Below are positions 53,401-63,181 of a stretch of 64,000 nucleotides of DNA, one piece after another. How positions within the stretch are numbered: position 1 is the stretch's first letter; every line of letters starts with the position of its first letter. Origin of the DNA: Pedobacter puniceum (GTDB lineage Bacteria; Bacteroidota; Bacteroidia; Sphingobacteriales; Sphingobacteriaceae); the NCBI RefSeq assembly GCF_009674685.1, contig NZ_WKJI01000001.1, forward strand, positions 248,001-312,000, written 5' to 3'. The translations under genes and the position numbers were made by a program. The notes beneath the pieces were generated by a model, which was not told the origin of the DNA, made no database searches, and saw nothing but the letters and a program-made list of their open reading frames with translations.

Positions 53401-55451
53401 ATCAATCTCAATCTATTAAAATACAATCAGCAGCAAGGGCTTTAAATGCACCTATGACGGTTACTTTTGAGGATTTTAAAATAGAAACCTTAACCAGTAT
53501 CATAGAGAAAGATTCTTTATTGATAGGTGGGACTTTAAATGGCGAGGTTCTGTTAAAAGATTTAGATCGGGACTTTTCTTTTACCTCAGATTTAGCTATT
53601 CAAAACTTCAATTTTAGAACAGATACTTTAGGAGATATTAGCCTAAAGGTTAATAACCAACAAGCTAATACTTTTGCCGCACAGGTAGCCATAACAGGGC
53701 AAGGGAATGATGTTAAATTAGATGGCCTTTACCGTACTAATAACAGTAGTTTTGATATGGATTTGGCTATAGTAAAGCTGAATCTTAAAAGTATAGAAGG
53801 TTTTACTTTTGGTAATTTAAAAGAGAGTAGCGGTTATTTGACAGGCAATTTTAAAATATCTGGTACAGTAACAGCACCAAAAGTTATTGGCGATTTACAG
53901 TTTAATAACGGAGCTTTTAGGGTAGCACCTTTAAACTCTTATTTTCAATTGTTAAACGATAAAATATCTTTCACCCCAGAAAGTATAAATTTCAACAGAT
54001 TTAGTTTATCAGACTCGGCCAATAATAAACTCACCGTAAACGGAGCAATTTATACCAGCAATTATCAAGATTATAAATTTAATATTGATGTAAATGCCAA
54101 TAATTTTAAGGCTGTTAGCTCTACTGCTAAAGATAATGAGCTTTATTATGGTGATTTATTTTTAAACACCCGATTAAGAATTCGTGGAGATTTAAACCAA
54201 CCAGAAGTAGAAGGAACATTGAAAATCAATAAAGATACTAGGTTTACCATTGTTTTACCACAATCAGACCCTGGTATAGCCGATAGAGAAGGGATTGTAG
54301 AATTTATAGACCAGGATAATCCGCAAATGGCAGAAACTTTTGCTTTACCAGATTCCCTCAACAAAAGTGATATTATTGGGATGGATGTTTCTATGAATAT
54401 AGAGGTTGACCCAGAAGCAGAACTCACCATGATTATTGATAAAGGAAATGGTGATTTTGTTAAGCTTAAAGGCGAGGCAGAGCTAACCGGAGGCATGGAT
54501 CCATCAGGGAAAATAAGTCTTACGGGTAGGTATGAGCTTAAAGAAGGCAGTTATGAAATGTCTTTCAATTTTATCAGAAGGGTGTTCACCATTAAAGAAG
54601 GCAGCTCTCTGGTTTGGACAGGAGAGCCAACCACCGCTAATATAGATATCACCGCTATTTATGAAACAGAAACAGCCCCTTTAGATTTATTGGATAATCA
54701 ATTAGGTGGACAATCTGCCGCAGTACGTAATACTTATAAGCAAGAAATTCCTTTCCAAGTATTACTCAATATGGATGGCGAGTTGCTTAAGCCAGAAATA
54801 AGCTTTGATATTGTACTACCAGAAGGGAATTATAATGTTTCTCAAGATATCATCAGCAATTCAAGAACCCGATTAGAGCAGTTAAGGCAGCAACCATCAG
54901 AGCTTAATAAACAGGTTTTTGCATTGTTATTGTTAAACAGATTTGTGGGCGAAAATCCTTTTGCAAGCGAAGCTGGTTCTGGTGGCGTGGAATCAATAGC
55001 CAGACAAAGCGTAAGCAAAATTTTATCAGAACAGTTGAATAACCTTGCCGGTGATTTGCTTGGCGGCGTAGAGCTTAATTTTGATTTACAAGCTACCGAT
55101 GATTATACCACCGGACAAAGAGAAAACCGTACCGATTTAAATGTTGGCCTATCTAAAAGATTGTTAAATGATAGGCTAAAAGTTACCATTGGTAGCAATT
55201 TTGGTTTAGAAGGTCCGCAACAGGCAAACCGCCAAACCAATAATATTGCGGGTGATATTGCTGCTGATTATCAGCTTTCTAAAGACGGGCGATATTTGTT
55301 ACGAGCCTATCGCAAAAATCAATACCAAATGGCTATACAAGGGCAGGTTATAGAAACTGGTTTAGGTTTTATTTTAACGATGGATTATAACCAGTTTAAA
55401 GAGATTTTTGAGAAATCTAAATCGCCACGAAGAAGAAATAATTCAAGATGA
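50460..55451 (+). CDS. tamB: Translocation and assembly module TamB (AsmA-like/DUF490)
   Basis: A 1663-aa inner-membrane-anchored protein that spans the periplasm. A single N-terminal transmembrane helix (about residues 7-33) is followed by long stretches of AsmA-like beta repeats, and the C-terminal 450 residues are the TamB domain (FLNTRLRIRGDLNQPEVEG; ISLTGRYELKEGSYEM; DLNVGLSKRLLNDRLKVTIG). TamB bridges to an Omp85 partner and helps lipid transport or outer-membrane protein assembly. TTG is the start. The stop overlaps the ATG of tamL, so the two are coupled. Confidence 0.92.
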   Translation: MNKYLSLFLKAILWIFAGIITLFLLIVVLIQVPAIQNIVKNEAVSYLEEKIKTPVRIAKLEIGLPKKIVLRGVYFQSQDKDTLLVGDKLAVDISLFKLLDNKLEINSIDLEGITAHVKRNQDSVFNFDYIIKAFAAQQAKEPKPQDTSATMKFSIAKINLDKINVKFDDAITKNNLKVYLHHFDTKIKKFDLDSLDFDIPKITLDGLNLNLKQGIVEELVKNTQETVEAVANTPSLKLKLKEIDFSAIKINYNNESSSLKTFLDLGKLNVIFNTLNLQKQLINIEKIVLKQTKGSLALGKISTKQATVTTKKGSQPGWKIGLQEVAIAQVDFKFDDFNSKPLKRGIDYMHLDLKGLLLNADEIYYSTDTISGKIASLKVADKSGLNIQDFRTSFFYGPRFAYLEDLYIKTPKSLIKDEIKIAYPSIASLSKNLNELYLEASLNKSSIAFADVLLFAPDLAQNPPFKGNPNAILRVNSIVKGRLDNLNIPKLELSGIGQTNIVANGRIKRLPNVEKAFFDLNIKEFSTSAKDINSFIPKGTLPANIQIPERLSLNGFFKGAINNFNTQLFLKSSSGDAHVKANYDQRLKNRERYQATVEVKNFHVGQLIKNDSIGRISLNAQISGLGLNPKTMVAGVKAQVLKAQYNGYTYNNLDVKGNIKVGVYQATAKMEDKNLDFDLIAKGNFNQQYPSLSLKTNIDSANFGALNLYKGSLKFRGKIDADIATLDPDYLNGKISINNMLVATETERFPLDSINIISKASVSQNSLDIKSPFLNGSIKGKYQFTQLATALSNTIAKYYDTSQGVEKEPVKPQYFAYQLSVQNHPALIAFVPGLTRIEPIQINGRYNSEGDTISMKANIPKVIYGSNIITNAVLNVEPRNDSLAYSFIIDEVKSSQFLLPYTALSGNIANNIINYRLQVKDIQDKERYLIAGTMQAIKNDTEFKLALEGLKLNYERWQINENNLLSFGESGIYANNFELRNQSQSIKIQSAARALNAPMTVTFEDFKIETLTSIIEKDSLLIGGTLNGEVLLKDLDRDFSFTSDLAIQNFNFRTDTLGDISLKVNNQQANTFAAQVAITGQGNDVKLDGLYRTNNSSFDMDLAIVKLNLKSIEGFTFGNLKESSGYLTGNFKISGTVTAPKVIGDLQFNNGAFRVAPLNSYFQLLNDKISFTPESINFNRFSLSDSANNKLTVNGAIYTSNYQDYKFNIDVNANNFKAVSSTAKDNELYYGDLFLNTRLRIRGDLNQPEVEGTLKINKDTRFTIVLPQSDPGIADREGIVEFIDQDNPQMAETFALPDSLNKSDIIGMDVSMNIEVDPEAELTMIIDKGNGDFVKLKGEAELTGGMDPSGKISLTGRYELKEGSYEMSFNFIRRVFTIKEGSSLVWTGEPTTANIDITAIYETETAPLDLLDNQLGGQSAAVRNTYKQEIPFQVLLNMDGELLKPEISFDIVLPEGNYNVSQDIISNSRTRLEQLRQQPSELNKQVFALLLLNRFVGENPFASEAGSGGVESIARQSVSKILSEQLNNLAGDLLGGVELNFDLQATDDYTTGQRENRTDLNVGLSKRLLNDRLKVTIGSNFGLEGPQQANRQTNNIAGDIAADYQLSKDGRYLLRAYRKNQYQMAIQGQVIETGLGFILTMDYNQFKEIFEKSKSPRRRNNSR

Positions 55452-57736
55452 TGAAGAGATATTTGATAGTTTTTATACTTTCTTTTTTGATGTCTGCTTG
55501 TAGCAATATCAAGTATTTGCCCAAAGGCGAGCAGCTTTATGTTGGCGCAGAAGTTACCATTACAGATAAAGAAGTTACCAAAAGCGAGCGTAAAAGCTTA
55601 ACATCAGAATTGGAGGGGCTATTAAGACCAAGACCAAACTCGAAAATTTTAGGCTTAAGACCAAAACTATTTTTTTACAACATTGCCGGAACTCCAAAAA
55701 AGGAAAAAGGTTTAAGAAATTGGCTCAAAAATAAAGTTGGCGAGCCTCCGGTATTAATGAGTAAAGTAGATTTAGACTACAACGCTTCCATTATCCAAAA
55801 CCGTTTAGAAAATAAAGGATATTTTTTAGCACAAACAAGTGCTGATTCTACTGAAAGAAACCGAAGAGTAAAAGCCCAATACTCGGTGCAAACCAAAAAG
55901 CAATATAAAATAAGAAAGGTTGTTTTTCCTCAGGATTCATCGGTAATTACCAAAGCCATCAAAGAAACGGAAGTTAATACCTTTTTGAAACCAACGGAAG
56001 CTTACGATTTAGACAAAATTAAAGCAGAGCGTGAGCGTATAGATGTTCGTTTAAAAGAAAAAGGCTTTTATTATTTTGGGCCAGATTATCTTATTGTAAA
56101 AGTAGACAGTACCGTTGGAAACCAGCAGGTAGATTTGTTTTTAGAGGTAAAGAAAGAAACTCCGGCAAACGCCAAACAGGTTTACACCATTAATGATATT
56201 TTTATCTATCCAGATTATTCTTTAAGAAAAGAAAGAAGATCAAATAAAGATTCGGCAGTTGTTTATAAAGATTTTAAGATTATTGATGATGGCGAACCAC
56301 TTTTTAAACCTCAGGTTTTTGACCGTACTTTATTTTTCCATAAAGGGGATGTTTACAATCGTACCGACCATAATTTGTCACTTAATAGGCTAGTTAATTT
56401 AGGTGTTTTTAGGTTTGTTAAAAATCAATTTAAGGAAACAGATTCTATCCAAAACGTTTTAGACGCTTATTACTATTTAACGCCCAGAGAGAAAAAATCT
56501 ATCCGTTTTGAATTGTTAGGGAAAACAAATTCTGCCAACTATACTGGTACAGAAGTTAATATAAATTGGAGCAATAGAAATACTTTTAAAGGGGCAGAAC
56601 AGTTAACTATAACAGGTTTTGGTGGGGTAGAAACGCAAGTATCAGGACAAAACCAAGGTTTTAATGTTTACCGTTTTGGTGCTGATGCTAGCTTGATTTG
56701 GCCACGTTTTATCACACCTTTTAATATTAACGGTACCAGTGCTTTTGTACCAAAAACCAGAGCAACTTTGGGCTACGAGTTTCAAAACAGAGTAAAATTA
56801 TATTCTTTAAATACTTTTAAAGGCTCTTTTGGCTATTTATGGAAAGAAGAAATTCGTAAAGAGCATCAACTTAATGTAATTGATATAACTTATGTAAATT
56901 CTTTTAACGTTTCTGATTTATACAGACGTCAGATTGATAGCATACCTTCTTTAGCAAGGGTAATAGAAAAACAATTGATCTTTGGTCCAACTTATAGTTT
57001 TACCTTTACCAATACCACAGAAACCAGTAAAACACATACGTTTTATTATAAAGGCTCTATAGATTTATCTGCAACCATTACAGGTTTGATTAAAAATGGT
57101 AATGTAAAAAGAGGTGATACAGCTACTATTTTAAATGTTCCTTATAGTGAGTTTGCAAAAACCGAACATGATTTTAGGTATTATCTAAGACTAAATGATA
57201 GAAATAGAATAGCTAGTAGAATTATTATAGGGGCGGGTTTACCTTACGGAAACTCTAGTTCTTTACCTTTTATTAAACAATTTTTTTCTGGCGGTACAAA
57301 TAGCATCAGGGCATTTAGAGCTCGCTCTTTAGGTCCGGGTACTTTCCGTTACGATGTTGATGAGAATAGCTTTTTGCCAGACCAATCTGGAGATTTTAAA
57401 TTGGAGTTGAATGCAGAATATAGAGCAAAATTATTTTCTATTGTAGAAGGCGCAGCTTTTATAGATGCAGGTAATATCTGGATGGCAAATGAAGACACAA
57501 ACCGACCTGGAGCCGCATTATCAAAAGATTTTATGAAAGAATTAGCCGTTGGAACAGGTGTAGGTTTACGTTTTGATTTATCCTTTTTGATTTTGAGAGG
57601 AGATTTAGCTTTTCCTATCCGTAAACCTTATTTACCCGATGGCGAACGCTGGGTTTTTAATCAAATAGATTTTGGTAATAGAGAGTGGCGTAGAGAAAAT
57701 TTGGTTTTCAATTTAGCTATTGGGTATCCTTTTTAA
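55448..57736 (+). CDS. tamL: TamL: lipoprotein Omp85 (BamA/TamA family) protein
   Basis: A 762-aa Omp85 protein. Unlike proteobacterial TamA it has a lipobox (SFLMSAC, Cys18), the mark of the TamL type found in Bacteroidota. POTRA repeats cover about residues 25-340 and the surface-antigen barrel follows, with PFIKQFFSGGTNSIRAFRAR near residue 610-630 (the RAF/RGF-type lid-lock loop) and a C-terminal strand NLVFNLAIGYPF. It pairs with TamB in outer-membrane assembly. Two ATGs (55448, 55451) are possible starts. Confidence 0.93.
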   Translation: MMKRYLIVFILSFLMSACSNIKYLPKGEQLYVGAEVTITDKEVTKSERKSLTSELEGLLRPRPNSKILGLRPKLFFYNIAGTPKKEKGLRNWLKNKVGEPPVLMSKVDLDYNASIIQNRLENKGYFLAQTSADSTERNRRVKAQYSVQTKKQYKIRKVVFPQDSSVITKAIKETEVNTFLKPTEAYDLDKIKAERERIDVRLKEKGFYYFGPDYLIVKVDSTVGNQQVDLFLEVKKETPANAKQVYTINDIFIYPDYSLRKERRSNKDSAVVYKDFKIIDDGEPLFKPQVFDRTLFFHKGDVYNRTDHNLSLNRLVNLGVFRFVKNQFKETDSIQNVLDAYYYLTPREKKSIRFELLGKTNSANYTGTEVNINWSNRNTFKGAEQLTITGFGGVETQVSGQNQGFNVYRFGADASLIWPRFITPFNINGTSAFVPKTRATLGYEFQNRVKLYSLNTFKGSFGYLWKEEIRKEHQLNVIDITYVNSFNVSDLYRRQIDSIPSLARVIEKQLIFGPTYSFTFTNTTETSKTHTFYYKGSIDLSATITGLIKNGNVKRGDTATILNVPYSEFAKTEHDFRYYLRLNDRNRIASRIIIGAGLPYGNSSSLPFIKQFFSGGTNSIRAFRARSLGPGTFRYDVDENSFLPDQSGDFKLELNAEYRAKLFSIVEGAAFIDAGNIWMANEDTNRPGAALSKDFMKELAVGTGVGLRFDLSFLILRGDLAFPIRKPYLPDGERWVFNQIDFGNREWRRENLVFNLAIGYPF

Positions 57737-57754
57737 GGATATCTAAATTTTTTG

Positions 57755-57790
57755 GACAAATTTAAAGTCGCACTTTAAATTTGTCTATTT
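57755..57790 (+). terminator. tamL terminator
   Basis: A perfect 14-bp stem (57755-57768 with 57772-57785, GACAAATTTAAAGT and its inverse) and a 3-nt loop are followed by TATTTA. Nothing further is recognised in the 57791-58014 stretch. Confidence 0.7.
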
Positions 57791-58014
57791 AGTCATAAAT
57801 AACTGGTTTTTAGACTTTTGTTTTATACTACTTGGGTAATTTGCGAAGAGCTGAAATCAACTGTTTTAATAAAATTAGAGGCTTGGCGGTGTTAAGACAA
57901 TAGAATAGCGTTTAGTAGCATTTGTCAATCCTTTTAACTAAAGCAAAATAGTGGTGCAAATTTTATTACTATTCCGTCAAGCCTTAATATTGCAAAACCT
58001 TTGTTTGCTATGAG

Positions 58015-58554
58015 TTATTGAAAAGGCTTGAGAAGTGAATCGATTAATTCAGAGTCTAGAGCAAGTTGAGCGTTCTGAAAGTCGTTTTTCTTCAGATAAT
58101 TTAATCTAGCTTGTTGAAGTCGTAGCTTTTTAATAGAGTTTAGGTCAATCTTAATCAATTGGTCTACAAGTTTAAAAGCTTGATAATAGTTATTGCTATT
58201 ATTTTTGAGATTTTTTAAAAGATATTCTTCATTTTTATAAACTGAAGAAGTAGTTTTGATTGAAAAATAAGTAGATATACCTTCATTTATTACAAGCATT
58301 TCACTTTTCTTTAGACTTGGGAATTCTATGCTAGGATAAAATAGGTGGCATAATTCGTGAGCGAGTTGAAAAACATATTGAACCTCATTATTCTTAGCTT
58401 CCAAGGATAAAGAGATTGCTATTTTCCCCTCTTCTGGATAATAAAGCAAATGAGGGGAATCATCATTAAATTCAATACCAAAAAACTCCCAATCTTTTAT
58501 TGGGTCTCCAAGTAAATCATTTGCATCTTGGAATATTTTTTCTTCTAAACTCAT
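58015..58554 (-). CDS. Small HExxH zinc-protease-like protein
   Basis: A 179-aa cytosolic-type protein. His66-Glu67-Leu-Cys-His70 (LAHELCHLF) is an HExxH zinc motif, and Glu91 in VINEGISTYFS is placed as the third ligand, 21 residues after the second His. No signal peptide or membrane segment is visible. The pattern recalls ImmA/IrrE-type and other small gluzincins, but no family match is certain. It sits alone between tamL and dnaE in opposite orientation to tamL. Confidence 0.65.
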   Translation of the reverse strand: MSLEEKIFQDANDLLGDPIKDWEFFGIEFNDDSPHLLYYPEEGKIAISLSLEAKNNEVQYVFQLAHELCHLFYPSIEFPSLKKSEMLVINEGISTYFSIKTTSSVYKNEEYLLKNLKNNSNNYYQAFKLVDQLIKIDLNSIKKLRLQQARLNYLKKNDFQNAQLALDSELIDSLLKPFQ

Positions 58555-58643
58555 TTATAATGAAATGATGTGCCTCTATAATTTACAGCCAATTAGCTAT
58601 TAAACGCAAACAATTTTCCATTATCAAAACCCTTCAATCCCTC

Positions 58644-61600
58644 TTAATTCAAAACATAATCTACTTCCAGTTCATCAAGCTGGCTTAAAAGCTCTTTACA
58701 AATGTTTATTTGTTTGGTCTTGCTTTGCATATCAACTTTTAAACGGTCTTTTTTATCCAAAATAACAAAGCTCAATTTTTTAGAACCACTATGGCTTGAT
58801 ATCACTTGATTTAAGCTCTGAATAAATTCATCACTTATCTCACTGATATCAACACTGATATCAATCTTGGTAGATTGTTTCTCTAGAACATCTCTTAAAT
58901 CGGTAAAATCTGTATAAGTAATTTTTGCTCTTTTTGAACCATCTGGGTTAGAGAAATAGCCAACATTACCTTTAATATAGAGGTAGTTGTTTACTATCAA
59001 ATGATGTTTAAATTTTAGATACTCATCTCTGTAAATAGTAAATTCATAAGCATCATCATAACCTTCCAATTTAAAAATTCCCCAGCCTCTGCCGTCTTTG
59101 GTAGTCATGTGTCTGATAGAAGTAACAATACCTCCAACTTTAAATTGGAAATCGGCACCTTTTTCAATTTCATTAAATATGGTGAGATTACCGCTAGAAC
59201 AGTACTTATTTAGCACCAATTTATATTCATCTAAAGGATGCCCTGAGATATAAATGCCTACCACTTCTTTTTCTTTAGCCAGTTTTTCCATAGCACCCCA
59301 CTCTTCGCATGGGGAAAGGCTAGGTTCTGCTATTTCTACATTGCTAGAGCCTCCAAATAAACTTCCTTGAGAGGAGTTTTCATTTTCTTTATGCTTAGCA
59401 CCATATTTAATAGCCTTCTCCAGTGGTGATGATCCATCACCATCATCATAAAAATATTGAGCTCGGTGAGTATTTTCAAAACAATCAAATCCCCCAGCTA
59501 AAACTAAATTTTCTAAAGCTTTCTTGTTAGCAGCTCTTAAATCAATACGTTTAGCTAAATCAAAAATAGATTTGTATTTGCCAGTTTTACGGTTTTCTAC
59601 AATAGTTTCTACAGCTCCGGCTCCAACACCTTTAATAGCACCCATGCCAAAACGTATAGCATATTGCTCATTTACGGTAAACTTATAGTAAGATTCATTA
59701 ACATCAGGGCCTAAAACTACCAAGCCCATACGTTTACATTCTTCCATAAAGAAAGTCACCTGCTTAATATCATTCATGTTGTTTGATAGTACAGCAGCCA
59801 TATACTCGGCAGGGTAGTGGGCTTTTAGATATGCAGTTTGGTAGGCAATCCAAGCGTAACAGGTAGAGTGAGATTTGTTAAAAGCATAACTCGCGAAAGC
59901 TTCCCAATCTTTCCATATTTTTTCTAGTGTTTTAGGGTCATGACCTTTCTCTGCTGCTTGTTGCACAAATTTGGGTTTCATTTTATCCAAAACATCTTTC
60001 TGCTTTTTACCCATAGCCTTACGTAAAACGTCGGCCTCACCTTTGGTAAAACCAGCAAGCTTTTGCGAAAGAAGCATCACCTGCTCTTGGTAAACTGTAA
60101 TACCGTAGGTTTCTTTTAGATACTCTTCACAAGCATCTAAATCGTATTTTATTTCTTCTTCGCCATTTTTTCTTCTGATAAAACTTGGGATATACTCCAG
60201 TGGTCCTGGTCTGTAAAGCGCATTCATGGCAATTAAATCGCCAAAAACTGTTGGCTTTAGCTCTTTCATGTACTTTTGCATTCCGGGCGACTCGTACTGG
60301 AAAATCCCTACTGTTTCACCACGTTGGAAAAGTTCATAAGTTTTTACATCATCAATAGGAAATGTGTCAGGGTCTAAGTCTATATTTAATCTATGTTTAA
60401 CCAGTTTAACGGTATCTTTTATCAGCGTAAGCGTTTTAAGCCCTAAGAAGTCCATTTTTAATAGACCAGCACTTTCTACTACCGAGTTATCAAATTGGGT
60501 AACATATAAATCAGAGTCTTTAGCTGTAGCAACCGGAACGAAATTGGTAATATCATCAGGTGTGATGATAACTCCGCAAGCGTGAATACCGGTATTTCTT
60601 AAAGAGCCTTCTAGTACTTTTGCTTGCTTAATGGTTTCTGCACCCAAATCATTTCCTTCTGCTAAGGCTATCAATTGCTGAACGTTTTCCATTTCTTCAG
60701 AACGTAGCGCACTCCTGAGTGCTTGTTCATCCATATTGAAAATCTTATTCAACTTTAGGTTAGGGATGAGCTTAGCTATTTTATCAGCCTCAAAAAGTGG
60801 TAAATCTAGCACACGGGCAGTATCTCTGATAGAGGATTTTGCCGCCATAGTGCCATAAGTGATGATTTGAGCTACTTGGCTGGCACCATACTTTTTGATA
60901 ACATAATCCATTACTCTTCCACGACCTTCATCATCAAAGTCGATATCAATATCGGGCATGGAAACCCTATCTGGATTTAAGAAACGCTCGAAAAGTAAAT
61001 CGTAAGCAATAGGGTCTATGTTGGTGATGCCTAAACAATAGGCTACTGCCGAGCCCGCCGCAGAACCCCTTCCTGGGCCTACAGAAACATCCATTTCTCT
61101 AGCTTTGGCGATAAAATCCTGAACAATTAAGAAATATCCCGGGTAACCGGTATTTTCAATGGTCTTAAGCTCAAAATCTAAACGTTCTCTAATTTCTGGA
61201 GTGATTTCTTCATAACGTTTTGCTGCGCCAACATAAGTTAAGTGACGTAAATATTTATTCTCGCCTCTTTTACCGCCATCTGCTTCGTCTTCTGGTACTA
61301 AAAACTCTTCCGGAATATCAAATTTAGGAAGCAAAACATCGCGGTAAAGCGAGTAAGTTTCTACTTTATCAATCACCTCCGAGATATTGATGATAGCTTC
61401 TGGAATATCCGAAAATAGCTTTTTCATCTCATCGGCAGATTTAAAATAGTACTCGTCGTTTGGTAAGGCATAACGGAAACCTCTTCCACGTCCTTTTGGA
61501 GTAGAAAATTTCTCGCCATCTTTTACGCATAATAAAATATCATGCGGATGAGCATCTTCTTTATTGATGTAATAAGTATTATTGGTAGCAATAAGTTTAA

Positions 61601-63008
61601 CCTGATGTTTTTTAGCTAAGCTTATTAAAGTTTGGTTTACCCGATTTTCATCTTCCTGATTGTGGCGCATCAGCTCTATGTAAAAATCATCTCCAAAGGT
61701 TTGTTTCCACCAAATTAAAGCTTCTTCAGCTTGGTTTTCGCCCATGTTTAAAACCTTGCTCGGGATTTCGCCATACAAGTTTCCAGAAAGTACAATAATA
61801 TCTTCTTTGTACTGTTCTATAATTTGCCTGTCTATTCTTGGTACATAATAAAAACCGCTGGTATAGGCGATTGAAGACATTTTTGCTAGGTTATGGTAGC
61901 CTTTTTTATTCTTTGCCAAAAATACTACTTGGTAGCCATTGTCTTTTCTGCTTTTGTCTTTATGGTTATCACAAACAAAAAACTCGCAACCTACAATCGG
62001 TTTTATAATGGTTTCTGTAGGTGCTTCACCATTTTCTAAGGCGGCTTTATTTTTTGCTTCGGCGGCTTTATTATGGTTTAAAACATTACTCACAAAATGG
62101 AAAGCCCCCATCATATTGGCGTGATCTGTAATGGCAACAGCAGGCATTTTATATTTTGCAGCTGCCTTTACCAAATCTGGCACAGATGCCGTAGATTGTA
62201 ATATGGAAAACTGTGTGTGGTTATGTAGATGTACAAAATCAACATCAGTTAGACTAGCAAAACTGTTACTGTTAGCTTGTACAGCATCATTTTGTTGCTG
62301 ACTATTTTTTCTAATAGCCTCAGAAGCTTCTTTTAGGTTGATATGTTTTAAACCAACAGGGCGAATAGCTTCTGGATTAGCAGTTTTAAACTGAGTTAGA
62401 TAAGCTTCATCAGCCTGAAGCTCTTGGGTAGTGAAAACATCTTTTCTAAGAAGTTCAAAAAAGCATCGGGTGGTAGCTTCAACATCGGCGGTGGCATTAT
62501 GCGCTTCGCCAAAAGGTACTTGAAATAAATATTGATGAAGCTCTGTTAAGGTTGGGAGTTTAAATTTTCCACCTCTACCGCCGGGTAATTGTAAAAGGTT
62601 GGCTGTAACTTCTGTACAGGTATCTAAAATAGGTTTATTGTTTAGTTCTGTAGCTATTTGAAAGCGGTGGAACTCGCAACCCATAATGTTTAAATCAAAC
62701 TTGATGTTTTGCCCTACAATAAATTTAGCTTGTGCAATGGCTGCATTAAATTTTACCAAAACATCTGCCAAAGGTAAACCTTGTTCTGTAGCTAGCTCGG
62801 TAGAAATACCATGAACTTTCTCGGCATCGTAAGGGATGTTAAAGCCTTCGGGTTTAATTAAGTAATCCTCATTTGAGATGAGTTTCCCCATATCATCATG
62901 CAATTGCCATGCAATTTGAATACACCTCGGCCAGTTATCTGTATCGGTAATAGGGGCGTCCCATCTTTTAGGTAATCCAGTGGTTTCGGTATCAAAAATT
63001 AAATACAT
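58644..63008 (-). CDS. dnaE: DNA polymerase III alpha subunit with fused proofreading exonuclease
   Basis: A 1454-aa fusion. The first 190 residues are a DnaQ-type 3'-5' exonuclease (YLIFDTETTGLP with Asp6 and Glu8; FIVGQNIKFDLNIMGCEFH; AHNATADVEATTRCF). A PHP domain follows (VHLHNHTQFSILQST near 260), then the PolC-type catalytic core with VGPGRGSAAGSAVAYCLG and PDIDIDFDDEGRGRVMDYV, the tandem HhH domain (AAVLSNNMNDIKQV to LVLAGGFDCF) and a C-terminal OB fold. The usual DnaE has about 1150-1250 residues and relies on a separate epsilon subunit; here proofreading is built in. Confidence 0.95.
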   Translation of the reverse strand: MYLIFDTETTGLPKRWDAPITDTDNWPRCIQIAWQLHDDMGKLISNEDYLIKPEGFNIPYDAEKVHGISTELATEQGLPLADVLVKFNAAIAQAKFIVGQNIKFDLNIMGCEFHRFQIATELNNKPILDTCTEVTANLLQLPGGRGGKFKLPTLTELHQYLFQVPFGEAHNATADVEATTRCFFELLRKDVFTTQELQADEAYLTQFKTANPEAIRPVGLKHINLKEASEAIRKNSQQQNDAVQANSNSFASLTDVDFVHLHNHTQFSILQSTASVPDLVKAAAKYKMPAVAITDHANMMGAFHFVSNVLNHNKAAEAKNKAALENGEAPTETIIKPIVGCEFFVCDNHKDKSRKDNGYQVVFLAKNKKGYHNLAKMSSIAYTSGFYYVPRIDRQIIEQYKEDIIVLSGNLYGEIPSKVLNMGENQAEEALIWWKQTFGDDFYIELMRHNQEDENRVNQTLISLAKKHQVKLIATNNTYYINKEDAHPHDILLCVKDGEKFSTPKGRGRGFRYALPNDEYYFKSADEMKKLFSDIPEAIINISEVIDKVETYSLYRDVLLPKFDIPEEFLVPEDEADGGKRGENKYLRHLTYVGAAKRYEEITPEIRERLDFELKTIENTGYPGYFLIVQDFIAKAREMDVSVGPGRGSAAGSAVAYCLGITNIDPIAYDLLFERFLNPDRVSMPDIDIDFDDEGRGRVMDYVIKKYGASQVAQIITYGTMAAKSSIRDTARVLDLPLFEADKIAKLIPNLKLNKIFNMDEQALRSALRSEEMENVQQLIALAEGNDLGAETIKQAKVLEGSLRNTGIHACGVIITPDDITNFVPVATAKDSDLYVTQFDNSVVESAGLLKMDFLGLKTLTLIKDTVKLVKHRLNIDLDPDTFPIDDVKTYELFQRGETVGIFQYESPGMQKYMKELKPTVFGDLIAMNALYRPGPLEYIPSFIRRKNGEEEIKYDLDACEEYLKETYGITVYQEQVMLLSQKLAGFTKGEADVLRKAMGKKQKDVLDKMKPKFVQQAAEKGHDPKTLEKIWKDWEAFASYAFNKSHSTCYAWIAYQTAYLKAHYPAEYMAAVLSNNMNDIKQVTFFMEECKRMGLVVLGPDVNESYYKFTVNEQYAIRFGMGAIKGVGAGAVETIVENRKTGKYKSIFDLAKRIDLRAANKKALENLVLAGGFDCFENTHRAQYFYDDGDGSSPLEKAIKYGAKHKENENSSQGSLFGGSSNVEIAEPSLSPCEEWGAMEKLAKEKEVVGIYISGHPLDEYKLVLNKYCSSGNLTIFNEIEKGADFQFKVGGIVTSIRHMTTKDGRGWGIFKLEGYDDAYEFTIYRDEYLKFKHHLIVNNYLYIKGNVGYFSNPDGSKRAKITYTDFTDLRDVLEKQSTKIDISVDISEISDEFIQSLNQVISSHSGSKKLSFVILDKKDRLKVDMQSKTKQINICKELLSQLDELEVDYVLN

Positions 63009-63034
63009 TGTAATTATATGCTTGTGTTAATGAG

Positions 63035-63073
63035 GAGCTTAGTAGGAATAAGATTTTCTATCCGACTAAGCTC
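63035..63073. other. Inverted repeat between dnaE and the next gene
   Basis: GAGCTTAGTAGGA (63035-63047) and TCCGACTAAGCTC (63061-63073) pair over 13 bp with one mismatch. It lies in the divergent region upstream of dnaE, next to a minus-strand -7-like TAAATTTG (63073-63080). It may be a leader hairpin or an operator. Confidence 0.4.
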
Positions 63074-63181
63074 AAATTTACCAAAAAAAATGTGTGATTT
63101 TGTGGTGTTGATAACTTGTTTCTTATTTAAACTATCAACATTATTTTGAATTTTTTCATTTAATAAGCATATTTAGTAACT

